Positions 1 through 5,538 of a stretch of DNA of 5,633 bases are shown piece after piece. Numbering within the stretch: the stretch's first letter is position 1; each line of letters opens with the position of its first letter. The stretch is from Candidatus Cloacimonadota bacterium. GTDB taxonomy: Bacteria > Cloacimonadota > Cloacimonadia > Cloacimonadales > Cloacimonadaceae. The stretch is taken from positions 1 to 5,633 of the forward strand of contig JALNXT010000109.1 of the NCBI GenBank assembly GCA_023230245.1, written 5' to 3'. The notes beneath the pieces were generated by a model. The model made no database searches and had not been told where the DNA came from. It worked only from the letters and a program-made list of their open reading frames with translations. Both the position numbers and the translations under genes were made by a program.

Positions 1-147
1 ACACAAAGCCAATAGATCGCCAACTAAGGGTATTTGTTTTACCAGAGTTAACTGCTCATCCTCTTGATAAGCTGTATTCCGCTTTGCGCAACCGCTTAAA
101 CCTAAAACTGTTACGATTAGTATAATTATCCAAAACCTCTTTGGCAT
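1..147 (-). CDS. N-terminal fragment of an unidentified lipoprotein (runs off the left edge)
   Basis: An ATG-started frame stays open for 49 codons to the left window edge. It begins Met-Pro-Lys-Arg, followed by a hydrophobic stretch at residues 5-16 and a lipobox Leu17-Ser18-Gly19-Cys20, so the product is expected to be cleaved by signal peptidase II and lipid-anchored at Cys20. The residues after the Cys (Ala-Lys-Arg-Asn) carry no Asp at +2. Export to the outer membrane or periplasmic face is therefore plausible, but that rule comes from enterobacteria. The start is supported by a near-perfect ribosome binding site (AAGGAGGA, complement of 153-160) about five bases upstream. The mature part, of which only about 30 residues are visible, shows no domain that I recognise, so the function is unknown. 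The gene lies downstream of hcp on the same strand but behind a probable terminator, so it is likely a separate transcription unit. Confidence 0.8.
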   Translation of the reverse strand, partial: MPKRFWIIILIVTVLGLSGCAKRNTAYQEDEQLTLVKQIPLVGDLLALC

Positions 148-177
148 CAAGTTCCTCCTTGGATCAATGTCTATTTT

Positions 178-190
178 ATCCATTATGGAT
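178..190. repeat. 13-bp perfect palindrome upstream of the left lipoprotein gene
   Basis: ATCCAT and ATGGAT flank a single T, giving a perfect inverted repeat of two 6-base arms. It sits about 30 bases upstream of the lipoprotein start codon. On the minus strand it abuts an AT-rich TAAAAT that could serve as a -10 element, although no good -35 lies at normal spacing. It could be an operator or simply chance in AT-rich DNA. The rest of 148-262 shows nothing else that I can name. Confidence 0.3.
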
Positions 191-261
191 GCAAGAAGCG
201 TTCCGAAATGCAACTTAGCTTTGGCTTTCACCATGAGTTACGCAGTATTTTTGCATCATAA

Positions 262-299
262 CAAAAATGCTCCCCACCAATTTTACAGCAAGGAGCATT
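262..299 (-). terminator. Probable Rho-independent terminator of the hcp operon
   Basis: An inverted repeat of eight perfect pairs (266-273 AATGCTCC with 292-299 GGAGCATT) begins 17 bases beyond the hcp stop codon. Read on the minus strand, the second arm runs straight into a T-rich tail (ATTTTTGTT), as in an intrinsic terminator. The 18-base loop is larger than usual, so the stem is less stable than in a textbook terminator. Position and orientation fit the end of the four-gene minus-strand operon, separating it from the lipoprotein gene that starts at 147. Confidence 0.65.
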
Positions 300-315
300 A
301 ATGTATCTGTATTGT

Positions 316-1965
316 TTATGCAAACATAGCGGCTATGTCGCTATCGGCATCGGTAGTTTGTTTCAAGCCGAAAGTATCAATAATCACTTTTGCTACATTA
401 GGAGATAAGAATCCGGGCAGGGTAGGGCCAACCTGGATATTCTTAAAGCCAAGGGAAAGCAAAGCCAGCAACACAGCAACAGCTTTCTGCTCGTACCATC
501 CCAAATCAAAAGAGATGGGAAGCTTGTTTACATCGTCCAAACCAAATACTTCCTTAAGCTTCAAGGCAATTATTGCCAGAGAATAGGAATCATTACATTG
601 TCCGGCGTCCAGTATTCTGGGAATGCCGCCAATATCGCCGAGATCAAGCTTAATATAGCGGTATTTGGCACAACCAGCGGTTAAGATAACGGTATCTTTC
701 GGAAGCTTCTCTGCTACTTCCGTAAAGTATTTCCTGCTGGGCATCCGTCCGTCACAACCTGCCATTACGACAAAGCGTTTAATAGCACCAGATTTTACTG
801 CATCCACAATTTTATCGGCAAGGCTAAGCACTGTAGCATGGGCAAATCCACCGGTAATGTAGCCATTTTCCATTTCTTTGGGAGCAGGGCATTTTAAGGC
901 ACAAGCGATAAGCTCGGAAAAGTCTTTTTCTTTGCCATCTTTACGGTCTGCAATATGCTTTGCACCGGGATAACCTGCCATGCCGGTTGTAAAGAACTTA
1001 TCCAGATAGGTGTTTTCTTTGCGCAAGGGGACAATGCAATTGGTAGTCATCAAAATAGCCCCATTGAAGTTCTGGAAATCCTCTAACTGATGCCACCATG
1101 AGCCACCATAATTGCCTACAAAGTGCTTGTACTTTTTAAAGGCAGGATAGTAATGCGCGGGCAACATTTCACTGTGAGTATAGATATCCACGCCTTTCCC
1201 TTCGGATTGCTTTAACAGTTCTTCAAAATCTTTCAAGTCGTGTCCGCTTACCAAGATACCAGGGTTCTTCCCTACGCCCAAAAATACTTTTGTAGGTTCA
1301 GGATTACCATAAGTTGTAGTATTGGCTTCATCCAGCTTTGCCATTATTTTCACGGCATTTTCACCTGTTTTCAATACTAAGCCCACAAGCTGATCTGCAC
1401 TAAGGCTGTCATCTAAAGTTGCAGCCAAAGCTTCCATGATAAACTTGTTTACATCGTCATCCATAAAGCCAAGCATGGCAGCATGTTCACCATAGGCGGA
1501 AATACCCTTTAAGCCGTAAACAATGGTTTCTCTAAGGCTACGTACATCTTCGTTTTCGGTTCTCAATACGCCCACTTTTGTGGCAAAATCATCGTAATCA
1601 TCGGGTTCAATTGCGAAAGTTACAGCATCGGGGCAAGCATCGCATTTCTCACCCAATATTTTGCACAGTTCTTCTTTGCGTTTGTCACGCAAGGCGATAG
1701 CTTGGCTAACCACAGAGCGAATCAGTTCTTCGTCCCAGTTGGCATTAGTGATCGAACGAAACAAACCGCCCATTACAAAAAGTGCATCTTCAGGATAGTA
1801 AACACCCTGTTTTAATAGCTTGGTGGACACATGTGCCACACCTTTTAAGGTGTAGATAAGCAGGTCAAACAAATTGGCAAGGCTTTCGGGCTTACCGCAA
1901 ACTCCGCGCATGGTGCAACCTAGGTTGCGGGCAGTTTCCTGACATTGGTAACAAAACATACTCAT
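316..1965 (-). CDS. hcp: Class I hybrid-cluster protein (Hcp, hydroxylamine/NO reductase), 549 aa
   Basis: Hcp is a cytoplasmic iron-sulfur enzyme, first described as reducing hydroxylamine to ammonia and shown in E. coli to reduce nitric oxide to N2O. The N-terminus has Cys5-x2-Cys8-x8-Cys17-x5-Cys23, the spacing of class I (Desulfovibrio-type) proteins that carry a [4Fe-4S] cubane, not the wider spacing of class II enzymes. All seven hybrid-cluster ligands are visible: His242, Glu266, Cys310, Cys404 (the persulfide Cys, in AGCDGR), Cys432 (AGCAKY), Cys457 (GQCND) and Glu492. Each lies two residues before its D. vulgaris counterpart (His244 to Glu494), so the protein is full length and should be active. 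The ATG at 1965 is preferred because AAGGAGA (1971-1977) lies five bases upstream; an ATG two codons later is spaced too far. It is the last gene of the operon, 16 bases after the cupin gene. No hcr reductase gene is present here. Confidence 0.97.
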   Translation of the reverse strand: MSMFCYQCQETARNLGCTMRGVCGKPESLANLFDLLIYTLKGVAHVSTKLLKQGVYYPEDALFVMGGLFRSITNANWDEELIRSVVSQAIALRDKRKEELCKILGEKCDACPDAVTFAIEPDDYDDFATKVGVLRTENEDVRSLRETIVYGLKGISAYGEHAAMLGFMDDDVNKFIMEALAATLDDSLSADQLVGLVLKTGENAVKIMAKLDEANTTTYGNPEPTKVFLGVGKNPGILVSGHDLKDFEELLKQSEGKGVDIYTHSEMLPAHYYPAFKKYKHFVGNYGGSWWHQLEDFQNFNGAILMTTNCIVPLRKENTYLDKFFTTGMAGYPGAKHIADRKDGKEKDFSELIACALKCPAPKEMENGYITGGFAHATVLSLADKIVDAVKSGAIKRFVVMAGCDGRMPSRKYFTEVAEKLPKDTVILTAGCAKYRYIKLDLGDIGGIPRILDAGQCNDSYSLAIIALKLKEVFGLDDVNKLPISFDLGWYEQKAVAVLLALLSLGFKNIQVGPTLPGFLSPNVAKVIIDTFGLKQTTDADSDIAAMFA

Positions 1966-1981
1966 TGATTTCTCCTTTATA

Positions 1982-2299
1982 TTATGGTTTGGGCATTTTT
2001 ATCACTAAGAGCCGCAAGTTTTCTGTCCCTTCATTACTTACTTCATGGGGGATATCTTTGGGGCTATCGATAATAGTATCCTTGGGAAAGCTTTGTTTCT
2101 CTTCCCCAATGGCGATAGTAGCACTGCCTTCCAGTACATAAAAGGCAACATTTACAGGTGTTTTGTGTGCTTTCAGGATTGCTCCCGGTTCCAGCGAAAG
2201 ATGCACAATCTCTCCCTCTGTCTGGACGTAAATCTTTACGCCATGTAATCCATTGGCATTTAGTACGGGAGCTAAGTCTTTCCAAAAACGGCTTTGCAT
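1982..2299 (-). CDS. Small single-domain cupin protein, 105 aa
   Basis: This is a one-domain cupin beta-barrel of the Cupin_2 type. Motif 1 is recognisable around Gly39-x5-His45 to Val-Leu-Glu-Gly58, and motif 2 around Pro84-His85-x3-Asn89. Motif 1 is degenerate: the second His is Thr47 and the usual Glu falls on Val51. Only His45 and His85 of the normal metal-binding set remain, so metal binding may be weakened, changed or lost, and no reaction can be assigned. There is no signal peptide, so it is cytoplasmic. The start is firm: AAAAAAGGAG lies five bases before the ATG. It sits between the ferredoxin-like gene (13 bases upstream) and hcp (16 bases downstream), so it is cotranscribed and probably linked to the same stress response as a small-molecule sensor, a metal or cofactor binder, or an accessory protein. 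Those roles are guesses from context. Confidence 0.85.
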   Translation of the reverse strand: MQSRFWKDLAPVLNANGLHGVKIYVQTEGEIVHLSLEPGAILKAHKTPVNVAFYVLEGSATIAIGEEKQSFPKDTIIDSPKDIPHEVSNEGTENLRLLVIKMPKP

Positions 2300-2312
2300 T
2301 TTATCTCCTTTT

Positions 2313-3131
2313 TTAAATTAGGTTTCCATCTACAGAAACGACATATACTTTTACAAAGTGTAATTTCCCAGCTTTTTCCAAAGCACGCTTAACTATCACT
2401 TCTGTTCCACCACAACACGGCACTTCCATGCGTACTATGGTAACACTCTTTATGGTATGAAGCACAAATATCTGAGCAAGCTTATCTATGTAACTCTCAA
2501 TATCGGCATCCAGCTTAGGGCAAAAGGTTATCACTATTTTGCCTTGGATAAATCTGCGATGAAAATCTCCATAAGCGTAAGGGACACAATCGGCTGAGAT
2601 TAGCAAGTCCGCATTATCAAAGTAGCCCGCAGCGGGGTTCATCAAAGTAAGCTGAACCGGCCACTGCTTAAGTGCCGAGTTTAAACTCCCCTCCATTGGT
2701 TTAGCTGACGTCTCTTGCCTATCTATCACCTTTGTATGTGTTCCAGAGCAACCACAAGCCATTGTTTCTTCCTGGCACAAGCTCTCAGTATCGTAACCCT
2801 CTACTTTTAGAATCTCCAAAGCTTGGGCATGATAAGTAAGTTCTCCGTGATCTGCCAAGTGCTTCAAGTGTGCCTTAATGGTGTTTTCGCCTGCTGCCAT
2901 GATGTTTTTCATTACGATAGCTTCGTTGTAAGGCTCTGCTTCACGTTCTTCCACTTCAATTGCGCCTTCCGGACAAGTACCCAAACAAGCACCTAATCCA
3001 TCGCAAAACAAATCGCTGACCAAGCGAGCTTTGTTATCTATTATCTGCAATGCACCTTCTGGACAACCAGGAATGCATACACCACAACCAGTGCATTTTT
3101 CTTCATCAATGCGGATGATTTGTCTCTTCAT
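2313..3131 (-). CDS. Two-cluster ferredoxin-like iron-sulfur protein with Cys-rich C-terminal domain, 272 aa
   Basis: Residues 1-60 form a bacterial ferredoxin domain. The first motif is complete (Cys13-x2-Cys16-x2-Cys19-x3-Cys23-Pro). The second is Cys43-x5-Cys49-x3-Cys53-Pro, with Leu46 where the second Cys would normally be. A helical linker (about 66-115, with a KAHLKHLADHGE segment) leads to a Cys-Gly-Cys pair (126-128). A C-terminal domain follows (about 150-272) with Cys182 (ADCVPYAYG), Cys204 (FCPKLD) and a Cys239-Cys240-Gly-Gly motif. From memory, this whole arrangement matches a family of 4Fe-4S proteins common in anaerobes and methanogens that has no firmly assigned role. It is probably a cytoplasmic electron carrier, and next to hcp without hcr it is the best candidate Hcp electron donor (inference). 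Its ATG overlaps the TetR stop codon as ATGA, with GAGGTG (3137-3142) five bases upstream, so translation is probably coupled to the regulator. Confidence 0.9.
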   Translation of the reverse strand: MKRQIIRIDEEKCTGCGVCIPGCPEGALQIIDNKARLVSDLFCDGLGACLGTCPEGAIEVEEREAEPYNEAIVMKNIMAAGENTIKAHLKHLADHGELTYHAQALEILKVEGYDTESLCQEETMACGCSGTHTKVIDRQETSAKPMEGSLNSALKQWPVQLTLMNPAAGYFDNADLLISADCVPYAYGDFHRRFIQGKIVITFCPKLDADIESYIDKLAQIFVLHTIKSVTIVRMEVPCCGGTEVIVKRALEKAGKLHFVKVYVVSVDGNLI

Positions 3132-3715
3132 TGTTTCACCTCTATCATGTTTATTATTGTTTCCATAAGTGTAGATCCTTCCTTGATAATATCGAAGGCA
3201 TTATTGCTCATATTCCATTGAGATATCAATAAGCGCATAGAACCTAAGATAATCTGGAATATGTGGTTGGGGGTGTAAGCTTGGTTTATGTTTCCTGTTT
3301 TCTGTGCTGCCTTGATATAGCCTATAACTTCTTCTCTATGAATGTGCATAATAGATTTGTACTGTTCTGCAAAGCTTAGGTCATTCTTAAAAAACTCTTC
3401 GGAAAACATCACCTTTGCCAAATCCGGGTTTTCAGAAAACAGCTCATATCTGTTTAGCACGAATCTACGTATACTATCAAGAGGATTCAGTTGTTCGTTT
3501 CTGATCCTAACTAACACTTCGCAAGAGATATTTTCGAAATGACAAAGTACCATCTTTACCAGCTCATGCTTGGAAGGAAAGTGTCGGTATAATGCAGCTT
3601 CGGTAAATTGCAATTGTGCTGCAAGATTCTTCGTGGTTAGCTTTTCATAGCCACCTTGCGCAATAATCTTGATCGCAGCTTCGATAATATCCATCTGTCT
3701 TGCAGTAATTTCCAC
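3128..3715 (-). CDS. TetR/AcrR-family transcriptional regulator, 195 aa, probable operon autoregulator
   Basis: The N-terminal third is a TetR-type DNA-binding domain. Helix 1 is around residues 6-22, and the helix-turn-helix is TTKNLAAQLQ then TEAALYRHF, ending in the family hallmark YRHFPSKHEL (about 43-52). The remaining ~140 residues are a helical ligand/dimer domain with no assignable ligand. Cys58 and Cys65, just after the DNA-binding domain, could conceivably sense redox or nitrosative stress, but this is untested. Total length is typical of the family. I start it at the GTG at 3715 because the only good ribosome binding site, AAGGA (3723-3727), lies seven bases from it. The in-frame GTG at 3721 (197 aa) would leave a single base of spacing. 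The gene is first in the operon, directly behind a promoter with an operator-like palindrome, and its stop overlaps the next start by four bases. It most likely represses its own operon. Confidence 0.93.
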   Translation of the reverse strand: MEITARQMDIIEAAIKIIAQGGYEKLTTKNLAAQLQFTEAALYRHFPSKHELVKMVLCHFENISCEVLVRIRNEQLNPLDSIRRFVLNRYELFSENPDLAKVMFSEEFFKNDLSFAEQYKSIMHIHREEVIGYIKAAQKTGNINQAYTPNHIFQIILGSMRLLISQWNMSNNAFDIIKEGSTLMETIINMIEVKQ

Positions 3716-3722
3716 TATCACT

Positions 3723-3727
3723 TCCTT
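3723..3727 (-). promoter_or_regulatory. Ribosome binding site that decides the TetR start
   Basis: On the minus strand this reads AAGGA (AAGGAAG if extended to 3721). It is seven bases from the GTG at 3715 but only one base from the GTG at 3721, so it favours the shorter 195-residue product. Confidence 0.6.
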
Positions 3728-3730
3728 ATG

Positions 3731-3752
3731 TTAGTAAGCATTCACTTACCAA
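3731..3752. promoter_or_regulatory. Operator-like palindrome, likely TetR-protein binding site
   Basis: The arms TTAGTAAG (3731-3738) and CTTACCAA (3745-3752) are inverted repeats matching at 7 of 8 positions around a 6-base spacer (CATTCA). Size and arrangement are typical of TetR-family operators. It overlaps the last two bases of the proposed -10 element and covers the expected transcription start of the minus-strand operon, so a bound dimer would block initiation. The divergent ybaB gene starts about 260 bases away and is unlikely to be controlled from here. Confidence 0.65.
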
Positions 3753-3778
3753 GATAACCAGCATCGTTTTTATGTCAA
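3751..3778 (-). promoter_or_regulatory. Promoter of the tetR-ferredoxin-cupin-hcp operon
   Basis: On the minus strand a perfect sigma-70 -35 box TTGACA (3778-3773) is followed after 16 bases by TATCTT (3756-3751), a 4/6 match to the -10 consensus. Transcription would start near 3744, inside the palindrome, giving a leader of roughly 30 bases before the TetR start codon. No Fnr-like or HcpR-like TTGA/GTGA-N6-TCAA/TCAC site was seen around it. Confidence 0.65.
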
Positions 3779-3836
3779 GAACTATTTTAGTGGGATATGA
3801 ATAATGAGGAAGGAAACCCTTCATATTTGTAGGCTG

Positions 3837-3921
3837 TTGCTTGTAATAGTACCCCTATCATTGCCCACTCATTGTCCATATTAAGGGCAATAGTTGGGCA
3901 TTGATAGGGCAATGCAAGCAA
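3837..3921. repeat. Long imperfect hairpin (about 85 bases) in the divergent intergenic region
   Basis: Two 25-base arms (3853-3877 and 3885-3909) around a 7-base AT loop (3878-3884) form 20 Watson-Crick pairs, two G-T pairs and three mismatches. Outside this, TTGCTTG (3837-3843) and CAAGCAA (3915-3921) form seven further perfect pairs across an asymmetric internal loop. Variants of the heptamer GGGCAAT/ATTGCCC recur about five times within it. No T-tract follows on either strand and no converging gene ends here, so it is not an ordinary terminator. Candidate identities are a REP/MITE-like palindromic element, a structured 5' leader of ybaB, or a small RNA. Both G-T pairs become A-C mismatches on the minus strand, so an RNA fold would be better in the plus direction. 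Confidence 0.6.
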
Positions 3922-4012
3922 AGAAGATACATTGAATCTGCTTGTTTTGCTTGACGAATACACCATCTTCTTACAAAAGGTATTAAAAGATTAAGCCAAT
4001 AAGGAGTTCCCT

Positions 4013-4336
4013 ATGCTTCCCGGTGGAAAAAATATGAAAGACCTGATGAAACAAGCCCAAAAGATGCAACAAGAAATGATGAAATCGCAAGAAGAGCTTG
4101 AAAACAAGACCTTCCAAGCTTCATCAGGCGGTGGCATGGTAAAAGTAGAGATGAATGGTAAACACGAGATTGTGTCCATTAAAATCGACCCCCAAGCTGT
4201 AGATCCAGAAGATGTGGAAATGCTGGAAGACCTCATTGTAGCAGCTCTTCAGGAAGTTAGTAGCCAAGTAAGCGATGCCTCCAACGACGCTATGGGCAAA
4301 TTAACCGGTGGCATGAAGATACCCGGAATGTTTTAA
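4013..4336 (+). CDS. ybaB: YbaB/EbfC family nucleoid-associated DNA-binding protein, 107 aa
   Basis: Members of this small cytoplasmic family dimerise into tweezer-like structures and bind DNA with little or mixed sequence specificity. Visible are the Met/Gln/Lys-rich N-terminal helix (about 7-32, with KQAQKMQQEM), the conserved middle segment SSGGGMVKVEMNGKHEIVSI (about 37-56) and DPEDVEMLEDLIVAALQE (about 64-81). A Gly/Met-rich tail ends in Pro-Gly-Met-Phe. Length is normal for the family. The ATG has AAGGAG (4001-4006) six bases upstream. Its stop overlaps the recR start by one base (TAATG), the common ybaB-recR pairing; dnaX, often upstream of this pair in other bacteria, is absent here. 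Upstream, TTGACG (3951-3956) could be a -35 box, but I find no convincing -10 at normal spacing, so its promoter is unresolved. Confidence 0.95.
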   Translation: MLPGGKNMKDLMKQAQKMQQEMMKSQEELENKTFQASSGGGMVKVEMNGKHEIVSIKIDPQAVDPEDVEMLEDLIVAALQEVSSQVSDASNDAMGKLTGGMKIPGMF

Positions 4337-4932
4337 TGATCCTCTCAGAAAACCTCGAAAAGCTGATCCAAGCTCTCAACCGTTTCCCCGGAATCGGTCG
4401 TAAGACTGCGCAACGCTTGGCTTGGTTTCTGATAGCCCAAGATAAAAACTTCGCTCTCCAGCTTGCCGATACCATAAAAACGACGGTGGAGAGCTTTACC
4501 ACTTGCCATCTCTGCAATATGCTTTCTGAGAGCGATCCCTGCCCTATCTGCAACGCTACAGACCGTCACGATACGCATCTCTGTGTGGTGGAAAGCAATT
4601 CTGATATCCAGATCATTGAGAACATGAGTGAATTCAGAGGGCGATATTTTGTTTTGAATCACCTGCTCTCCCCTATCGACGGCTATGGTCCCGAACAGAT
4701 TCACACTGCCGAATTGTTAAACAGGATATCTGTCTTGCAGCCAAGCGAAGTAATCTTAGCTCTAAAACCCTCATCCGAAGGCGAAGCAACCATGCACTAC
4801 TTATGGGAATTACTAAAAGATAAGAATGTTACGATAACCCGCCTTTCCACAGGCATCCCTTTTGGGGGAGATTTGGAATATAGCAGCATCAATACCTTGG
4901 CAAATGCCTGGAAGAGGCGTTACACAGTGTAA
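4336..4932 (+). CDS. recR: Recombination mediator protein RecR, 198 aa
   Basis: RecR works in the cytoplasm with RecO (and RecF) to load RecA at single-strand gaps during recombinational repair. The full domain order is present: an N-terminal helix-hairpin-helix (about 8-33, with FPGIGRKTAQRLAW), a four-Cys zinc motif (Cys57-x2-Cys60, Cys69-x2-Cys72), a Toprim domain (about 80-175, with CVVESNSDIQIIE, LSPIDGYGPEQI and SSEGEATMHYL), and a C-terminal segment GIPFGGDLEY. Length is typical of the family. After LEY the usual Ala-Asp-Glu is Ser-Ser-Ile, a mild departure in a conserved stretch. There is no strong ribosome binding site before the ATG, whose A is the last base of the ybaB stop, so translation is probably coupled to ybaB. 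ribE follows after six bases. Confidence 0.97.
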   Translation: MILSENLEKLIQALNRFPGIGRKTAQRLAWFLIAQDKNFALQLADTIKTTVESFTTCHLCNMLSESDPCPICNATDRHDTHLCVVESNSDIQIIENMSEFRGRYFVLNHLLSPIDGYGPEQIHTAELLNRISVLQPSEVILALKPSSEGEATMHYLWELLKDKNVTITRLSTGIPFGGDLEYSSINTLANAWKRRYTV

Positions 4933-4938
4933 CGAGAT

Positions 4939-5535
4939 ATGTTCACAGGTATAATAGAAAGCACTGCCAAGATACTTCAAATAACCTCACTAAGCGGTAA
5001 AAAGATGCTGCGTATAGCACGTCCTCTAATGTTTGATGATATCAAGTTAAGCAGCAGTATCGCTTGCAATGGGATATGTTTAACCGTGATAGAGCTGGAC
5101 AATACTAGCTTTAATGTAGAGATAATGCACGAAACTCTGGAAAAAAGCAGCTCAAAAACCTGGCAGATAGGACATGTGCTAAACCTCGAACGTGCGCTTA
5201 AAATGGGTGATCGTTTGGATGGACATTGGCTTCAAGGACATGTTGACCGCGCTATCAGGGTAATATCCCGCATTAAACTGGAAGGCACCGATTACATCCG
5301 CTTTCAATTGGTAAGTGAAGACAGGAAGCTTTTGGTGCAGCAAGGCTCTGTCGCCATCAATGGGGTAAGCCTTACGATTGCCGAACTTCGTTCCGCATAT
5401 TTCTCTGTAGCGTTAATCGGGCATACGCTTTCCAATTCTAATTTAGCCCATATTAAGGCAGGTGATACTGTGAATGTGGAATATGATGTGCTGGGTAAAT
5501 ACTTGCTAAAGCAAACGGAGCATTTAAGAGCTTAG
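4939..5535 (+). CDS. ribE: Riboflavin synthase alpha chain, 198 aa
   Basis: This enzyme converts two molecules of 6,7-dimethyl-8-ribityllumazine to riboflavin plus 5-amino-6-ribitylaminouracil, the last step of vitamin B2 synthesis; it acts as a cytoplasmic trimer. The protein starts with the diagnostic MFTGIIE and shows the family's two-fold internal repeat. The first barrel has SIACNGICLTV (40-50), METL-like HETL, NLERAL and GHWLQGHVD. The second has GSVAINGVSLTI (136-147), IGHTL and a C-terminal NVEYDVLGKYL. Residues matching E. coli Ser41, Cys48, Thr50 and His102 are Ser40, Cys47, Thr49 and His101. The protein is complete and near the usual length. Only a weak GAG precedes the ATG, six bases after recR, suggesting read-through translation within the operon. 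No FMN riboswitch was seen upstream, and no other rib gene lies in the window. Confidence 0.96.
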   Translation: MFTGIIESTAKILQITSLSGKKMLRIARPLMFDDIKLSSSIACNGICLTVIELDNTSFNVEIMHETLEKSSSKTWQIGHVLNLERALKMGDRLDGHWLQGHVDRAIRVISRIKLEGTDYIRFQLVSEDRKLLVQQGSVAINGVSLTIAELRSAYFSVALIGHTLSNSNLAHIKAGDTVNVEYDVLGKYLLKQTEHLRA

Positions 5536-5538
5536 CTT

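Noticed and set aside
335..862. Open frames on the plus strand opposite hcp (335-586 and 665-862)
   Set aside because: They lie wholly antisense to a clear full-length hcp gene, have no ribosome binding sites or recognisable domains, and are expected shadows.
316..1965. Hcp as class II (E. coli-like, [2Fe-2S]) or as a carbon-monoxide dehydrogenase
   Set aside because: Cys spacing 2-8-5 is the class I pattern, and all seven hybrid-cluster ligands line up with D. vulgaris Hcp at a constant offset of two.
2045..2285. Alternative frames over the cupin gene on both strands
   Set aside because: The cupin frame has recognisable motifs and a strong ribosome binding site; the others have neither.
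3853..3913. Recurrent GGGCAAT/ATTGCCC words as a CRISPR or iteron array
   Set aside because: The copies are too short, irregularly spaced and in mixed orientation, and are explained mostly by the inverted arms of the hairpin.
3837..3921. Intergenic hairpin as a Rho-independent terminator
   Set aside because: No T-tract follows on either strand, and the flanking operons diverge, so no transcript is expected to end here.
3932..3961. Candidate ybaB promoter (TTGAAT with GAATAC, or TTGACG at 3951)
   Set aside because: No combination gives a credible -10 at 16-18 base spacing, so I did not list a promoter feature.
3991..4704. Minus-strand open frames opposite ybaB and recR (3991-4236, 4290-4553, 4345-4704)
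   Set aside because: They are antisense to two unmistakable conserved genes and lack translation signals and domain similarity.
4933..4938. FMN riboswitch upstream of ribE
   Set aside because: Only six bases separate recR and ribE, and no RFN-like conserved segments were seen upstream of the operon.
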